A stretch of 64,000 bases of DNA. Source: Mesonia algae. GTDB taxonomy: Bacteria; Bacteroidota; Bacteroidia; Flavobacteriales; Flavobacteriaceae. Shown piece after piece: positions 46,243 through 57,301 of the stretch. The notes beneath the pieces were generated by a model. It was given only the letters and a program-made list of their open reading frames with translations, did not search any database and had not been told where the DNA came from. The stretch covers positions 1 to 64,000 of the forward strand of contig NZ_QKYV01000008.1 of the NCBI RefSeq assembly GCF_003253545.1, given 5' to 3'. Positions within the stretch are counted from its first letter, which is position 1. Every line of letters begins with the position of its first letter. The position numbers were made by a program, and so were the translations under genes.

Positions 46243-46359
46243 TTAGCCTTGTCTTTGTTTAAATCTAGGATTCTTTTTGTTAATAACGTAAAGTCTACCT
46301 TTTCTGCGAACAATCTTGCAGTCGGCACTTCTTTTCTTTATTGATGCTCTTACTTTCAT
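46243..46359 (-). CDS. rpmJ: 50S ribosomal protein L36, type B (zinc-free)
   Basis: This 38-residue frame is intact from ATG at 46359 to TAA at 46243. The product starts [20 protein letters not shown] and ends [12 protein letters not shown]. The zinc-ribbon of classical L36 needs three Cys and a His; only one Cys remains, so this is the zinc-independent (YkgO-like) form. It opens the alpha group, 2 bp ahead of rpsM. Confidence 0.95.
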   Translation of the reverse strand: MKVRASIKKRSADCKIVRRKGRLYVINKKNPRFKQRQG

Positions 46360-46427
46360 CTTTTTTGATTTTATCCGATTAGTAATTAATTTACTTTAAA
46401 AGGATTACTAATATTTTTTTCAGCACG

Positions 46428-46435
46428 CAAAAGTA
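46428..46435 (-). promoter_or_regulatory. -7 box of a promoter for rpmJ-rpsM-rpsK-rpsD-rpoA-rplQ
   Basis: TACTTTTG on the minus strand matches TAnnTTTG exactly, 68 bp before the rpmJ ATG. It lies in the 111-bp spacer after infA. No TTG is at the usual -33 spacing, so this is suggestive only. Confidence 0.45.
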
Positions 46436-46470
46436 ATAAAAAAAAATTTAATAATCGATAAATCGAAAAT

Positions 46471-46686
46471 TTAGTATCTATAGGTTATTCGAGCCTTCGT
46501 TAAATCGTAAGGACTCATTTCCAATTTTACTTTATCTCCAGGTAACAACTTAATGTAGTGCATACGCATCTTTCCCGAGATATGAGCGGTCACAATGTGA
46601 CCATTTTCTAGTTCTACACGGAACATTGCATTAGATAATGCTTCTACAATGCTTCCGTCTTGTTCTATTGCTGGTTGTTTTGCCAT
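46471..46686 (-). CDS. infA: Translation initiation factor IF-1
   Basis: IF-1 binds the A site of the 30S subunit during initiation. The 71-residue OB-fold protein has the family pattern [24 protein letters not shown] and [37 protein letters not shown]. It starts 2 bp after the secY stop. The 111-bp gap after it holds an alpha-group promoter candidate. Confidence 0.98.
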   Translation of the reverse strand: MAKQPAIEQDGSIVEALSNAMFRVELENGHIVTAHISGKMRMHYIKLLPGDKVKLEMSPYDLTKARITYRY

Positions 46687-46688
46687 AA

Positions 46689-48026
46689 TTAAGCTACTGC
46701 TTTTCTATTTTTTCCAGATTTCATTAAACCATCATAATGCCTATTAAGCAAATACGAGTTTACTTGTTGAATGGTATCTATCGCAACACCTACCATAATT
46801 AATAACGACGTTCCTCCGAAGAATAGAGCCCAACCTTGCTGCACCCCTAAAGAGACAACTATTGCTGGGAATATAGCTATTAGAGCTAAAAATACAGAAC
46901 CAGGCAAAGTAATTTGCGACATAATGCGATCTAAATATTCACCAGTTTCAGTACCAGGTCTTATCCCTGGAATGAAACCTCCGCTTCTTTTTAAATCATC
47001 TGCCATTTTATTAGTAGGAACAGTAATTGCAGTATAGAAATATGTAAAAATGATAATCAATAATGCAAAAACTAAGTTATACCAAAATCCAAAAATATTA
47101 TTAAACGCAGCAGTTACACCTTGTGCCATTTCTGAATCTGAAAGACCAGCTACAGCAGCAGGGATAAACATAATCGCCTGAGCAAAGATGATTGGCATTA
47201 CACCTGATGCATTTAATTTTAATGGAATGAATTGTCTAGCTCCACCAAATATATTTTTTTCATATCCTCCAGTAGCGTTTCTACGAGCATATTGTACTGG
47301 TATTTGCCTTACAGCCATTACTAACATTACCGAAGCAAAGATAATAGCAAACCAAATAGCCAATTCAATTAAGATCATAATTAAACCACCGTTAGACTCT
47401 GTAACACGAGATTGTATTTCTTGTAAAAAAGCTTGAGGAAGTGTGGCAATAATACCAACCATAATTAATAAAGAAATACCGTTTCCAATACCTTTATCTG
47501 TAATACGTTCCCCTAACCACATTGCGAAAATACATCCTGTAGTTAAGATGATAACAGACGAAACAACAAAACTTACAGAATCACCTAATAAGAACGCAGA
47601 ATCTGGCAAAGTAGCAAACAGATTATAAATATAACCAGGCCCTTGAACCAAAGTAATTGCAATGGTAAGCCATCTTGTAATTTGGTTAATTTTCTTTCTA
47701 CCACTTTCTCCTTCTTTTTGCAACTTTTGCAAATAAGGAACTGCTATTCCCATTAATTGCACAACAATTGAAGCAGAGATATAAGGCATAATCCCCAACG
47801 CAAAAATGGAGGCATTAGAAAATGCTCCTCCTGTAAAGGCATTAAGTAATCCTAATAAACCGCCATCAGTTTGATTAGCTAAATCTGCTAATTGAGACGC
47901 ATCGATCCCGGGAAGAACCACTTGTGTACCAAAACGATAAACAAGCAAAAGCCCAAAAGTAATCATGATACGATTTTTGAGCTCTTCTATCTTCCAAATA
48001 TTTTTTATTGTTTCAAAAAATTTCAT
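46689..48026 (-). CDS. secY: Preprotein translocase subunit SecY
   Basis: SecY is the channel of the general secretion machinery; SecDF from the same window assists it. The 445-residue protein has ten membrane helices. Characteristic segments are [12 protein letters not shown] near the start, [36 protein letters not shown] and the loop [21 protein letters not shown]. It lies 10 bp after rplO, the standard spc-operon position, with no adk or map gene between it and infA. Confidence 0.98.
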   Translation of the reverse strand: MKFFETIKNIWKIEELKNRIMITFGLLLVYRFGTQVVLPGIDASQLADLANQTDGGLLGLLNAFTGGAFSNASIFALGIMPYISASIVVQLMGIAVPYLQKLQKEGESGRKKINQITRWLTIAITLVQGPGYIYNLFATLPDSAFLLGDSVSFVVSSVIILTTGCIFAMWLGERITDKGIGNGISLLIMVGIIATLPQAFLQEIQSRVTESNGGLIMILIELAIWFAIIFASVMLVMAVRQIPVQYARRNATGGYEKNIFGGARQFIPLKLNASGVMPIIFAQAIMFIPAAVAGLSDSEMAQGVTAAFNNIFGFWYNLVFALLIIIFTYFYTAITVPTNKMADDLKRSGGFIPGIRPGTETGEYLDRIMSQITLPGSVFLALIAIFPAIVVSLGVQQGWALFFGGTSLLIMVGVAIDTIQQVNSYLLNRHYDGLMKSGKNRKAVA

Positions 48027-48036
48027 TCTAAACTTG

Positions 48037-48489
48037 TTATAAGGTTATAGCTTCTCCTCCTGCAGCCTCAATAGCTTTTTGAGCAGATGCTGTGAACTTG
48101 TGTGCAGAAACTTTTAATTTCGCTTTAAGCTCTCCTCTACCTAATATTTTAACTAACTCGTTTTTTCTTGCTAAACGGTTTTCAACAAGAGTATCCATAT
48201 CGATAGAATCTGTAATTTTCCCATCATCTACTAACTTTTGAAGCGTATCTAGATTCACACCTTGATACTCTTTTCTATTAATGTTAGTAAAACCAAATTT
48301 AGGAACTCTTCTTTGAAGTGGCATTTGCCCTCCTTCGAAACCTATTTTCTTAGAATATCCAGAACGAGATTTAGCCCCTTTGTGACCACGCGTAGCTGTT
48401 CCTCCTTTACCAGAACCCTCACCACGACCTACTCGTTTGTTATTTCCTTGAACTGAACCTTTTGCAGGTTTTAAGTTATTTAATTCCAT
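48037..48489 (-). CDS. rplO: 50S ribosomal protein L15
   Basis: L15 stabilises the large-subunit core. The 150-residue protein has a basic glycine-rich N-terminal extension (NNKRVGRGEGSGKGGTATRGHKGAKSRSG) and the C-terminal globular domain with KILGRGELKAKLKVSAHKFTASAQKAIEAAGG. It lies 8 bp after rpmD. Confidence 0.98.
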   Translation of the reverse strand: MELNNLKPAKGSVQGNNKRVGRGEGSGKGGTATRGHKGAKSRSGYSKKIGFEGGQMPLQRRVPKFGFTNINRKEYQGVNLDTLQKLVDDGKITDSIDMDTLVENRLARKNELVKILGRGELKAKLKVSAHKFTASAQKAIEAAGGEAITL

Positions 48490-48497
48490 TTGTTCGT

Positions 48498-48680
48498 TTA
48501 TTTTGCTTCTTCTACAGAAACTAAATGATTAACTTTATTTATCATTCCAAGGATATTGGCTGTATCGTCATGCTCAACAGTTTGTCCAATTTTCTTTAAA
48601 CCTAAAGCCTCTAAAGTAAGCTTTTGATTCTTGGTACGATTAATAGCACTTTTTACTTTAGTTACTTTTATCTTTCCCAT
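48498..48680 (-). CDS. rpmD: 50S ribosomal protein L30
   Basis: The 60-residue protein is a compact L30 of bacterial length: KIKVTKVKSAINRTKNQKLTLEALGLKKIGQTVEH, then a MINKVNHLVSVEE end. It lies between rpsE (12 bp) and rplO (8 bp). Confidence 0.97.
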   Translation of the reverse strand: MGKIKVTKVKSAINRTKNQKLTLEALGLKKIGQTVEHDDTANILGMINKVNHLVSVEEAK

Positions 48681-48692
48681 TTTATCCTTGAA

Positions 48693-49217
48693 TTATCCGT
48701 TAAAAACCTTATCTAATGATACCCCACGTTGCTTAGCTACAGTTTCTGCACTTCTTAATTGAAGCAATGCATCAAAAGTTGCTTTTACAACATTATGAGG
48801 GTTAGAAGAACCTTGATTCTTAGAAAGTACATCATGTACTCCTACAGATTCTAATACCGCACGTATAGCTCCACCTGCAATTACTCCGGTACCTGTTGCT
48901 GCTGGAAGTAACAAAACTCTAGCACCACCATATTTACCTTTTTGCTCGTGAGGAAGTGTTCCTTTATTTAAAGGAATACGAACTAAATTCTTTTTAGCAT
49001 CTTCTACTGCTTTAGCAATTGCTTCTGCTACTTCTTTAGACTTTCCTAAACCTTGACCTACAACACCATTTTCATCACCTACAACAACAATTGCAGAAAA
49101 GCCAAAAGCTCTACCACCTTTTGTTACCTTAGTAACACGTTGTACTCCAACTAAACGATCTTTTAAATCTAAGCCACTTGGTTTAACAAGTTCTACGTTT
49201 TTATAATCTTGATACAT
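48693..49217 (-). CDS. rpsE: 30S ribosomal protein S5
   Basis: S5 is near the mRNA entry channel and takes part in decoding accuracy. The 174-residue protein has [31 protein letters not shown], the S5 N-terminal RNA-binding domain, and the C-terminal [33 protein letters not shown]. It lies 5 bp after rplR. Confidence 0.98.
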   Translation of the reverse strand: MYQDYKNVELVKPSGLDLKDRLVGVQRVTKVTKGGRAFGFSAIVVVGDENGVVGQGLGKSKEVAEAIAKAVEDAKKNLVRIPLNKGTLPHEQKGKYGGARVLLLPAATGTGVIAGGAIRAVLESVGVHDVLSKNQGSSNPHNVVKATFDALLQLRSAETVAKQRGVSLDKVFNG

Positions 49218-49222
49218 ATCTT

Positions 49223-49576
49223 TTAGAATTTAAGTCCTCCTTCGCGAGCACCTTCTGCTAATGATTTAACTCTACCGTGGTATAAATACCCACCTCTATC
49301 GAAAGTAATGGTTTCTACACCAGCTTTAATTGCTTTTTCTGCAATTAATTTCCCAACAGCTTGCGATACTTCATTTTTAGTACCTTCTGTTGTAACACCT
49401 TTATCTCTTGAAGAAGCTGCTGCAATAGTTTTACCATTTACATCATCGATTACTTGAGCATAAATTTCTTTATTACTTCTGTAAACAGACAATCTTGGTC
49501 TAGCCTCAGTTCCCGAAAGGTTTTTTCGGATTCTTCTTTTGATTTTATTTCTTCTCTTTTCTTTTGAAAATGCCAT
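49223..49576 (-). CDS. rplR: 50S ribosomal protein L18
   Basis: L18 binds 5S rRNA. The 117-residue protein has a basic N-terminal arm ([19 protein letters not shown]), [20 protein letters not shown] and the C-terminal [26 protein letters not shown]. It lies 10 bp after rplF. Confidence 0.98.
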   Translation of the reverse strand: MAFSKEKRRNKIKRRIRKNLSGTEARPRLSVYRSNKEIYAQVIDDVNGKTIAAASSRDKGVTTEGTKNEVSQAVGKLIAEKAIKAGVETITFDRGGYLYHGRVKSLAEGAREGGLKF

Positions 49577-49586
49577 AACTACACTA

Positions 49587-50129
49587 TTAAGCTGATTTAC
49601 CTGCTTTTCTTCTAATTTGCTCTCCTACAAACTTGATACCTTTTCCTTTGTAAGGTTCTGGCGTACGGAAAGAACGAATTTTTGCTGCTACCTGACCAAC
49701 TAATTGTTTGTCAAAAGAAGTTAATTTTATAACTGGATTCTTACCTTTTTCAGTAATTGTTTCCACTTTTACTTCTGGAGCTAAATCTATCACAATATTA
49801 TGTGAAAAACCAACAGCTAAATCTAATTTTTGTCCTTGGTTAGAAGCTCTATATCCTACCCCTACCAATTCTAGTTCCTTAGTGAATCCTTCAGAAACAC
49901 CTTTTACCATATTTTGAATTAAAGCTCTATAAAGACCATGCTTTGCTTTGAAATTCTTCTTTTCAGAAGATCTTTCTAAGATTACTTCGTTCTCTTCAAC
50001 TTTAATATCTATATCAGAAAAGCTTTGGTTTAACTCTCCTAACTTTCCTTTTACAGTTACAACACCATCATTTACGTTTACCGTAACTCCTTCTGGAATT
50101 GAAACTGGACTTTTACCTATTCTTGACAT
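49587..50129 (-). CDS. rplF: 50S ribosomal protein L6
   Basis: L6 lies near the factor-binding site of the large subunit. The 180-residue protein has two related domains: [18 protein letters not shown] starts the first, and [17 protein letters not shown] with [29 protein letters not shown] marks the second. It lies 19 bp after rpsH. Confidence 0.98.
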   Translation of the reverse strand: MSRIGKSPVSIPEGVTVNVNDGVVTVKGKLGELNQSFSDIDIKVEENEVILERSSEKKNFKAKHGLYRALIQNMVKGVSEGFTKELELVGVGYRASNQGQKLDLAVGFSHNIVIDLAPEVKVETITEKGKNPVIKLTSFDKQLVGQVAAKIRSFRTPEPYKGKGIKFVGEQIRRKAGKSA

Positions 50130-50148
50130 AATTTTTGTCTTTTAAATA

Positions 50149-50547
50149 TTAGTAAACGTAACAAAGTACTTCACCACCAACTTTTTCTTTCTTAGCTTGC
50201 TTACCTGTCATTACTCCGTGAGAAGTAGAAATGATAGCAATACCTAATCCATTCAAAATTCTAGGAAGCTCATCTGATCCTGCGTATTTACGCAATCCAG
50301 GTTTACTTATTCTTTGTAACTTCTTAATTACAGACTCTTTAGTTTCTTTATCATACTTAAGAGCTATTTTGATAGTACCTTGAGCGGTTTCATCTTCAAA
50401 TTTGTAACTAAGGATATATCCTTGATCGAATAATATCTTCGTCATTTGCTTCTTTAAATTAGAAGCAGGAATTTCTACAACTCTATGACTAGCAGCCACA
50501 GCGTTTCTAATTCTTGTTAAATAATCTGCAATAGGATCTGTATTCAT
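50149..50547 (-). CDS. rpsH: 30S ribosomal protein S8
   Basis: S8 binds the central domain of 16S rRNA; in E. coli it also represses the spc operon. The 132-residue protein has [16 protein letters not shown] and the C-terminal [33 protein letters not shown]. It follows rpsN by 56 bp, one of the longer gaps in this run, with no clear structure seen there. Confidence 0.98.
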   Translation of the reverse strand: MNTDPIADYLTRIRNAVAASHRVVEIPASNLKKQMTKILFDQGYILSYKFEDETAQGTIKIALKYDKETKESVIKKLQRISKPGLRKYAGSDELPRILNGLGIAIISTSHGVMTGKQAKKEKVGGEVLCYVY

Positions 50548-50603
50548 CTATCTTAATTTACGGTTGTGGTTTTCATTTTAGAACCTTCAACCTATTTATA
50601 ATT

Positions 50604-50873
50604 TTACCAGCTGGCTTTTTTTACACCAGGAATTAATCCCTTATTAGCCATTTCTCTAAACATTACACGAGAAAGACCAAATTGTCTCATATATCCCTTT
50701 GGTCTACCTGTTAATTTACAACGGTTGTGTAAACGTACAGGAGAGGCATTTTTTGGTAACTTTTGTAACGCTTCATAATCACCAGCTTCTTTTAAAGCTT
50801 CGCGTTTTTCAGCATATTTTTTTACCGTTTTTTGTCTCTTCACCTCACGGGCTTTCATTGATTCTTTAGCCAT
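50604..50873 (-). CDS. rpsN: 30S ribosomal protein S14 (zinc-free type)
   Basis: S14 lies in the 30S head. The 89-residue form has [43 protein letters not shown] at its C-terminus. It has one Cys and no CxxC pairs, so it is the longer zinc-independent kind rather than the 61-residue zinc type. It lies 2 bp after rplE. Confidence 0.98.
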   Translation of the reverse strand: MAKESMKAREVKRQKTVKKYAEKREALKEAGDYEALQKLPKNASPVRLHNRCKLTGRPKGYMRQFGLSRVMFREMANKGLIPGVKKASW

Positions 50874-50875
50874 AA

Positions 50876-51427
50876 TTAATTCTTTTTAAAAGGTAATCCC
50901 AGTTCAGTTAACAATGATTTTGCTTCTTTATCTGTTGGTGCAGTCGTTACAAAAGTAATATCCATACCAGAGATTTTATTCACTTTATCGATATTAATTT
51001 CTGGGAAAATTATTTGCTCAGTAATTCCTAAGTTATAATTTCCTCTTCCGTCAAATCCAGTAGCCTTTATTCCGTTAAAATCACGTACACGTGGAAGTGA
51101 AGCCGTGATTAAACGATCTAAAAATTCATACATGCGATCTCCTCTTAACGTAACTTTTGCCCCAATTGGCATCCCTTTACGTAATTTAAATGAAGCAACA
51201 TCCTTTTTAGATATTGTAGATACCGCTTTTTGACCTGTAATTGTAGAAAGTTCATCTACAGCATGATCAATTAGCTTTTTATCTGCAACAGCTGCTCCTA
51301 CACCTCTACTAATAACAATTTTAGTAAGTTTAGGAACCTGCATTACATTCTCGTAACTAAATTCTTCTGTAAGAGCTTTAATGACCTTGTCTTTATACTC
51401 TTCTTTAAGTCTTGGTACGTAACTCAT
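50876..51427 (-). CDS. rplE: 50S ribosomal protein L5
   Basis: L5 binds 5S rRNA and the P-site tRNA. The 183-residue protein has [60 protein letters not shown] and the C-terminal [29 protein letters not shown]. It lies 2 bp from both rplX and rpsN. Confidence 0.98.
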   Translation of the reverse strand: MSYVPRLKEEYKDKVIKALTEEFSYENVMQVPKLTKIVISRGVGAAVADKKLIDHAVDELSTITGQKAVSTISKKDVASFKLRKGMPIGAKVTLRGDRMYEFLDRLITASLPRVRDFNGIKATGFDGRGNYNLGITEQIIFPEINIDKVNKISGMDITFVTTAPTDKEAKSLLTELGLPFKKN

Positions 51428-51429
51428 AA

Positions 51430-51741
51430 CTAAATTACTTCATTAGATTTTTTAGAAAATCTCACTTTTTTATCTCCTTCCATTTTATATCCTACTCTCG
51501 TAGCATTACCATCTTTATCTAATAAAGAAAGGTTTGATATATGGATAGGTGCTTCTTTTTTCACAATGCCTCCTTGCGGATTAGATGCGCTTGGTTTCTC
51601 ATGTTTTGAGATCATATTCACACCTTCAACAATTGCTTTATTTTTTTCAATTAATACTTTCTGTACTTTACCTTCTTGACCTTTATGATCACCAGCAACT
51701 ACACGAACAGTATCTCCTGATTTGATTTTAAGCTTTGTCAT
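51430..51741 (-). CDS. rplX: 50S ribosomal protein L24
   Basis: L24 starts large-subunit assembly. The start is set at the ATG 51741 ([14 protein letters not shown]), giving 103 residues; a longer frame upstream overlaps rplN and lacks family similarity. The KOW motif is [51 protein letters not shown] is conserved. It lies 10 bp after rplN. Confidence 0.97.
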   Translation of the reverse strand: MTKLKIKSGDTVRVVAGDHKGQEGKVQKVLIEKNKAIVEGVNMISKHEKPSASNPQGGIVKKEAPIHISNLSLLDKDGNATRVGYKMEGDKKVRFSKKSNEVI

Positions 51742-51751
51742 TTTTTCTGTA

Positions 51752-52120
51752 TTAAAGCACTTCAGGTGCCAATGATACAATCTTCATAAATTGCTTATCA
51801 CGAAGTTCTCTGGCCACAGGACCAAATACACGTGTTCCTCTCATCTCACCCGTTGGGTTCAATAAAACACAAGCGTTATCATCAAAACGGATATAAGATC
51901 CGTCTGGACGACGCACTTCTTTTTTAGTACGAACAACAACCCCTGTAGAAACTGCACCTTTCTTAATGTTTCCATTAGGCGTAGCTTCTTTTACGCTGAC
52001 AACTACTTTGTCACCAACAGAAGCATATCTCTTCTTTGTACCTCCCAATACTCTAATTACTAAAACTTCTTTAGCGCCGGTATTGTCTGCTACTCTTAAT
52101 CTAGACTCTTGTTGTACCAT
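51752..52120 (-). CDS. rplN: 50S ribosomal protein L14
   Basis: L14 forms an intersubunit bridge. The 122-residue protein is highly conserved: [27 protein letters not shown], then [30 protein letters not shown] and a SLAPEVL end. It lies 2 bp after rpsQ. Confidence 0.98.
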   Translation of the reverse strand: MVQQESRLRVADNTGAKEVLVIRVLGGTKKRYASVGDKVVVSVKEATPNGNIKKGAVSTGVVVRTKKEVRRPDGSYIRFDDNACVLLNPTGEMRGTRVFGPVARELRDKQFMKIVSLAPEVL

Positions 52121-52122
52121 AA

Positions 52123-52380
52123 TTACTTCGCTCTTTCAATTATTTCTACCAATCTCCAACATTTAGATTTACTCATAGGTCTTGTTTCCATGATCCTAAC
52201 TGTATCCCCTTCGTTGCAGTCATTTTTCTCGTCGTGTGCTACGTATTTCTTAGTCTTCAAAACGAACTTCCCATACATTGGGTGTTTCATTTTTTTAACC
52301 TCAGAAACCACAATAGATTTCTGCATTTTGTTACTAGTAACAACACCTATACGTTCTTTTCTTAAGTTTCTTTTTTCCAT
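52123..52380 (-). CDS. rpsQ: 30S ribosomal protein S17
   Basis: S17 is a primary 16S rRNA binder with an OB fold. The 85-residue protein has [31 protein letters not shown] and [23 protein letters not shown], all typical. It lies 15 bp after rpmC. Confidence 0.98.
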   Translation of the reverse strand: MEKRNLRKERIGVVTSNKMQKSIVVSEVKKMKHPMYGKFVLKTKKYVAHDEKNDCNEGDTVRIMETRPMSKSKCWRLVEIIERAK

Positions 52381-52395
52381 CTTACTTCAGCAGAA

Positions 52396-52587
52396 TTATT
52401 GTAATTCTCTTTTTGTGATTTCTGTAGTCAAACGCGCAATAGTCCTTCTTACAGTTCTTAACTGAGCTGGATTATCTAAAGGCGTGATCGCGTGAGCCAT
52501 CTTTAAATCTCTATAAGATTGTCTAGAGTTAGCCACTTGTTCCTGCAACTCAGCTACAGATAATTCTTTTACTTCTGATTGTTTCAT
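52396..52587 (-). CDS. rpmC: 50S ribosomal protein L29
   Basis: L29 is a small helical hairpin near the tunnel exit. The 63-residue protein has VKELSVAELQEQVANSRQSYRDLKMAHAI and a C-terminal TVRRTIARLTTEITKREL helix. It lies 10 bp after rplP. Confidence 0.97.
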   Translation of the reverse strand: MKQSEVKELSVAELQEQVANSRQSYRDLKMAHAITPLDNPAQLRTVRRTIARLTTEITKRELQ

Positions 52588-52597
52588 AATTCAAAAA

Positions 52598-53017
52598 TTA
52601 TTCTTGATAATCTCTAGCTATTATAAATTTTGTTCTTACCGGTAATTTTTGAGCTGCTAAACGCAATGCTTCTTTAGCGATTGCTTGAGGCACCCCTCCA
52701 ATTTCAAATAAAATTCTTCCCGGCTTAACAACTGCTGCCCAATACTCAACATTACCTTTACCTTTACCCATACGAACCTCTAAAGGCTTTTTAGTAATTG
52801 GCTTATCTGGGAAAATTTTGATCCATAGAGACCCTTCCCTTTTCATGTAACGAGTAGCTGCAATACGTGCTGCTTCAATTTGGCGTGCAGTAACAAAATT
52901 AGAGTCTAATGATTTGATTCCGAAAGTACCGTTTGAAAGTCTATGCCCTCTTCCGGCATTTCCCTTCATACGACCTTTTTGTTGCTTACGATATTTTGTT
53001 CTTTTAGGCTGTAACAT
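52598..53017 (-). CDS. rplP: 50S ribosomal protein L16
   Basis: L16 lies at the A-site region of the large subunit. The 139-residue protein has [53 protein letters not shown] and an [16 protein letters not shown] helix. It lies 18 bp after rpsC. Confidence 0.98.
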   Translation of the reverse strand: MLQPKRTKYRKQQKGRMKGNAGRGHRLSNGTFGIKSLDSNFVTARQIEAARIAATRYMKREGSLWIKIFPDKPITKKPLEVRMGKGKGNVEYWAAVVKPGRILFEIGGVPQAIAKEALRLAAQKLPVRTKFIIARDYQE

Positions 53018-53035
53018 TTCTTGTTCTTTAAAAAA

Positions 53036-53755
53036 TTACTTTCTACGACGTGACTTGTTACCACCTCGTCCAGATCCAGATTTTCCTCCTTGCTTCTTAG
53101 ACAATCCAACAAGTGGAGATAACTCTCTTTTTCCGTAAACCTCACCTTTCATGATCCATACTTTAATACCCAATCTACCATAAGTAGTATGAGCTTCCAC
53201 TAAAGCATAGTCAATATCGGCTCTAAATGTAGAAAGAGGAATTCTACCATCTTTGTATGCTTCTGAACGTGCCATCTCTGCTCCGTTTAAACGACCAGAA
53301 ATTTGGATTTTAATCCCTTCAGCATTCATTCGCATTGCAGCAGCAATAGCCATCTTAATTGCACGACGATAAGAAATTCTATTCTCAATTTGTCTTGCAA
53401 CACTTGCTCCTACTAGGTGCGCATCTAATTCAGGTCTTTTGATTTCAAAAATATTAACCTGAACCTCTTTCCCAGTAATTTTCTTAAGCTCTTCTTTTAA
53501 CTTGTCTACCTCTTGACCACCTTTTCCGATAATGATACCAGGTCTAGCAGTAGTGATAGTAACGGTTACAAGTTTAAGCGTACGCTCAATAATTACTCTA
53601 GATACACTAGCTTTAGAAAGACGAGCATGGATATACTTTCTAATCTTATCGTCTTCAGCTAATTTATCGCCGTAGTCATTTCCTCCGTACCAGTTAGATT
53701 CCCATCCACGAATGATACCAAGTCTATTTCCGATTGGATTTGTTTTTTGTCCCAT
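53036..53755 (-). CDS. rpsC: 30S ribosomal protein S3
   Basis: S3 lies at the mRNA entry pore. The 239-residue protein has an N-terminal KH domain ([24 protein letters not shown]) and a C-terminal domain ([33 protein letters not shown]). The extended basic tail ([17 protein letters not shown]) is lineage-typical. It lies 8 bp after rplV. Confidence 0.98.
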   Translation of the reverse strand: MGQKTNPIGNRLGIIRGWESNWYGGNDYGDKLAEDDKIRKYIHARLSKASVSRVIIERTLKLVTVTITTARPGIIIGKGGQEVDKLKEELKKITGKEVQVNIFEIKRPELDAHLVGASVARQIENRISYRRAIKMAIAAAMRMNAEGIKIQISGRLNGAEMARSEAYKDGRIPLSTFRADIDYALVEAHTTYGRLGIKVWIMKGEVYGKRELSPLVGLSKKQGGKSGSGRGGNKSRRRK

Positions 53756-53763
53756 ACTACTTC

Positions 53764-54171
53764 TTAGCTTTGTGTATTATTTTTAGATCCCAACACTAAT
53801 GTAACGTGGTTTGATCTTTTTCTTATTCTATGTGCTCTTCCTTGCGGAGCTGGACGAAGTCTTTTTAACATACTTCCACCATCCACACGAATTTCTTTTA
53901 CAAACAACTCTGCTTCTTCTACACTCGCATCTTCATTTTTTGACTGCCAGTTAGCTATAGCTGACAACAAAAGTTTCTCTAATCTACGAGAAGCTTCTTT
54001 AGAATTGAATTTTAAGATTTGAAGCGCTTTCTCTACACCTTCACCTCTAACTAAATCCGCAACTAAACGCATTTTTCTAGGTGAAGTAGGGCAGTTATTT
54101 AGTTTTGCAAAAGCTATCTGCTTTTTAGCTTCCTTTATTTGCTCTGCTCTTTCTCTTTTACGAACTCCCAT
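53764..54171 (-). CDS. rplV: 50S ribosomal protein L22
   Basis: L22 lines the peptide exit tunnel. The 135-residue protein has an N-terminal helical extension ([15 protein letters not shown]), [20 protein letters not shown] and the tunnel-loop segment [32 protein letters not shown]. It lies 8 bp after rpsS. Confidence 0.98.
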   Translation of the reverse strand: MGVRKRERAEQIKEAKKQIAFAKLNNCPTSPRKMRLVADLVRGEGVEKALQILKFNSKEASRRLEKLLLSAIANWQSKNEDASVEEAELFVKEIRVDGGSMLKRLRPAPQGRAHRIRKRSNHVTLVLGSKNNTQS

Positions 54172-54179
54172 AGCTTCAA

Positions 54180-54458
54180 TTATTTTTTACCTTTATTTTT
54201 CGCACCTGCGTGTCCTCTATAAGAACGTGTTGGTGAAAATTCTCCTAATTTATGACCTACCATATTCTCAGTTACATATACAGGAACAAATTGCTTCCCA
54301 TTATGAACTCCTATAGTTTGCCCTACAAAATCTGGGGTAATCATCGAAGCACGAGACCAAGTCTTGATCACGGTTTTCTTTCCAGACTCAACATTTTGAG
54401 CAACTTTCTTCTCTAACTTATAGTGAACGTAAGGTCCTTTTTTTAATGAACGTGCCAT
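54180..54458 (-). CDS. rpsS: 30S ribosomal protein S19
   Basis: S19 is in the 30S head near S13. The 92-residue protein has [70 protein letters not shown], all canonical. It lies 6 bp after rplB. Confidence 0.98.
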   Translation of the reverse strand: MARSLKKGPYVHYKLEKKVAQNVESGKKTVIKTWSRASMITPDFVGQTIGVHNGKQFVPVYVTENMVGHKLGEFSPTRSYRGHAGAKNKGKK

Positions 54459-54464
54459 ATCTTA

Positions 54465-55292
<828 letters not shown>

Positions 55293-55302
55293 TCTCTAAT
55301 TC

Positions 55303-55593
55303 TTAAAGATTAGTATATAAATCTATAGTTTCTCCTTCCGCCACCTGTACAATTGCTTTTTTATAAGCATTTGTTTTACCAGTTACAATTCCCGTTTTTG
55401 TATAACGAGTTTTGCGATTAGGACGGACATTAATTGTGCGAACTTTTTCAACCGAAACGCCATAAGCAGACTCAACTGCATCTTTAATTTCAATCTTGTT
55501 CGCCTTCTTATTTACAACAAATGCAAAACGATTGTTTAACTCACTATCGTTAGTTGCTTTTTCAGTAATAATAGGTTTTATTAAGATACTCAT
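55303..55593 (-). CDS. rplW: 50S ribosomal protein L23
   Basis: L23 lies at the tunnel exit and binds trigger factor and SRP. The 96-residue protein has ILIKPIITEKATNDSELNNRFAFVVNKKANKIEIKDAVE and VRTINVRPNRKTRYTKTGIVTGKTNAYKKAIVQV. It lies 5 bp after rplD. Confidence 0.98.
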   Translation of the reverse strand: MSILIKPIITEKATNDSELNNRFAFVVNKKANKIEIKDAVESAYGVSVEKVRTINVRPNRKTRYTKTGIVTGKTNAYKKAIVQVAEGETIDLYTNL

Positions 55594-55598
55594 AACGT

Positions 55599-56228
55599 CT
55601 ATTTACTCAAATTCGTTTCAATTCCTTCTAACGCACCTTCTAAAAGAACAACTTTCTTAGCATTAAGTATTTTGTAAGTACTTAATTCAGAGATAGTTAT
55701 AACTTCAGAGGTTTTTAAATTGCGTGATGACAAATATACATTTTTATTTGAATCACCCAACACTATAAGAGATTTTTTGTTATCTGCACCTAATCCCTTT
55801 AAAACTTCAATTAAGTTTTTGGTTTTCGGAGCGTCAAAATTAAAATCTTCAACAACAACAATTTCGTTGTTTTTTGCTTTTTGACTAAGAACTGATTTAC
55901 GCGCTAAACGCTTTAAGTTCTTATTCAATTTAAAGCCGTAATTTCTTGGTCTTGGTCCGAACATACGTCCACCACCTTTAAAAATACCAGATTTAATACT
56001 ACCAGCTCTAGCGGTACCTGTACCCTTTTGCTTTTTAATCTTTCTAGTACTTCCAGTAATTTCTGCTCTTTCTTTAGCTTTATGCGTTCCTTGTCTTTGA
56101 TTAGCCAAGTATTGCTTAACATCTAAATAAACAGCATGATCATTAGGCTCTATTCCAAAAACAGCGTCAGAAAGGTTTGCCTCTCTACCTGTTTCTTTTC
56201 CTTTAATATCTACAACTGCTACTTTCAT
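55599..56228 (-). CDS. rplD: 50S ribosomal protein L4
   Basis: L4 lines the tunnel; in E. coli it represses the S10 operon. The 209-residue protein has [43 protein letters not shown], the tunnel loop, and a C-terminal [31 protein letters not shown] domain. Its ATG overlaps the rplC stop by one base (TAATG), so translation is likely coupled. Confidence 0.98.
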   Translation of the reverse strand: MKVAVVDIKGKETGREANLSDAVFGIEPNDHAVYLDVKQYLANQRQGTHKAKERAEITGSTRKIKKQKGTGTARAGSIKSGIFKGGGRMFGPRPRNYGFKLNKNLKRLARKSVLSQKAKNNEIVVVEDFNFDAPKTKNLIEVLKGLGADNKKSLIVLGDSNKNVYLSSRNLKTSEVITISELSTYKILNAKKVVLLEGALEGIETNLSK

Positions 56229-56845
56229 TACTTCTGAATAGTTACGTAAGCGTTTTTATGACCTGGAACACATCCTTTAACGATGATTAAATTCTTATCA
56301 GTCACAACCTTTAACACTTTAAGATTTTGTACTTTCACTTTTTCTCCTCCCATTCTTCCAGCCATACGCATTCCTTTGAATACTCTCGCAGGATATGACG
56401 CAGCACCAATAGAACCTGGAGCTCTTAAACGGTTATGTTGACCGTGAGTTGCTTGACCAACACCACCAAAACCGTGTCTTTTAACAACACCTTGAAAACC
56501 TTTTCCTTTAGAAGTACCTGCTACATCAACAAATTCTCCTTCAGCAAAATGCTCTACAGTGACTTCGTCACCTAATTTGTGTTCACTTTTAAATCCTTGG
56601 AACTCGACAACTTTGCGTTTAGCAACAGTACCAGCTTTCTTAAAGTGCCCTTGGGCAGCTTTTGTAGCAGCTTTGTCTGATTTGTCATCGAAACCAAGTT
56701 GAAGTGCTTCATACCCGTCAACCTCTGTGGTTCTGACTTGGGTAACTACACATGGTCCAGCTTGAATAACGGTACAAGGAATATTTTTCCCGTTCTCGTC
56801 AAAAATGCTGGTCATGCCGATTTTTTTTCCTATTAACCCAGACAT
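56228..56845 (-). CDS. rplC: 50S ribosomal protein L3
   Basis: L3 organises the peptidyl-transferase surroundings. The 205-residue protein has [67 protein letters not shown], the loop that reaches the active centre. It follows rpsJ after an unusually long 139-bp structured spacer. Confidence 0.98.
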   Translation of the reverse strand: MSGLIGKKIGMTSIFDENGKNIPCTVIQAGPCVVTQVRTTEVDGYEALQLGFDDKSDKAATKAAQGHFKKAGTVAKRKVVEFQGFKSEHKLGDEVTVEHFAEGEFVDVAGTSKGKGFQGVVKRHGFGGVGQATHGQHNRLRAPGSIGAASYPARVFKGMRMAGRMGGEKVKVQNLKVLKVVTDKNLIIVKGCVPGHKNAYVTIQK

Positions 56846-56984
56846 AATTATTAATTGATTTAAATTATTTATTTAAAAGTATTCAGGATTGAAAATACTT
56901 TCCAATCCTGAATGTATTTTTCCGTTTTTCCTTCGCACGAAGCTCTGGACATGTTGTACTGAATATTTCAGTAACTTAATTCGA
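56846..56984 (-). promoter_or_regulatory. Structured spacer between rpsJ and rplC
   Basis: Three hairpins lie in 139 bp. The strongest is ATTCAGGATTG (56881-56891) with CAATCCTGAAT (56903-56913), 11 perfect bp extendable by three AT pairs beyond a mismatch. The second is TACTGAA/TTCAGTA at 56957-56973 and the third is CTTCG/CGAAG at 56932-56943. No long T tract follows the main stem, so a protein-binding leader is as possible as a terminator. Confidence 0.5.
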
Positions 56985-57290
56985 TCAGACTTTGATCTCT
57001 ACTTCAACACCACTAGGTAATTCTAATTTCATCAACGCATCAATCGTTTTTGAAGAAGAACTATAAATATCTAATAGTCTTTTGTAAGAACTAAGTTGAA
57101 ATTGCTCTCTCGCTTTTTTGTTAACGTGAGGAGAACGCAATACGGTAAATATTTTTTTGTGTGTTGGTAACGGAATTGGACCCGTCACTACAGCACCAGT
57201 AGTTTTTACTGTTTTTACAATCTTCTCAGCAGATTTGTCTACCAAGTTATAATCGTAAGATTTTAATTTTATTCTGATTTTCTGACTCAT
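56985..57290 (-). CDS. rpsJ: 30S ribosomal protein S10
   Basis: S10 is in the 30S head and also works with NusB in antitermination. The 101-residue protein has [64 protein letters not shown], canonical. It lies 11 bp after fusA, and is separated from the rest of the S10 genes by a long spacer. Confidence 0.98.
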   Translation of the reverse strand: MSQKIRIKLKSYDYNLVDKSAEKIVKTVKTTGAVVTGPIPLPTHKKIFTVLRSPHVNKKAREQFQLSSYKRLLDIYSSSSKTIDALMKLELPSGVEVEIKV

Positions 57291-57301
57291 GTTACTTGAT
57301 A

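Noticed and set aside
51742-51780. Longer L24 frame
   Set aside because: The extra 13 residues overlap the rplN end and do not resemble L24; the ATG at 51741 fits.
52109-52465. 118-codon plus-strand frame
   Set aside because: It is antisense to rpsQ and rpmC, both of which are certain.
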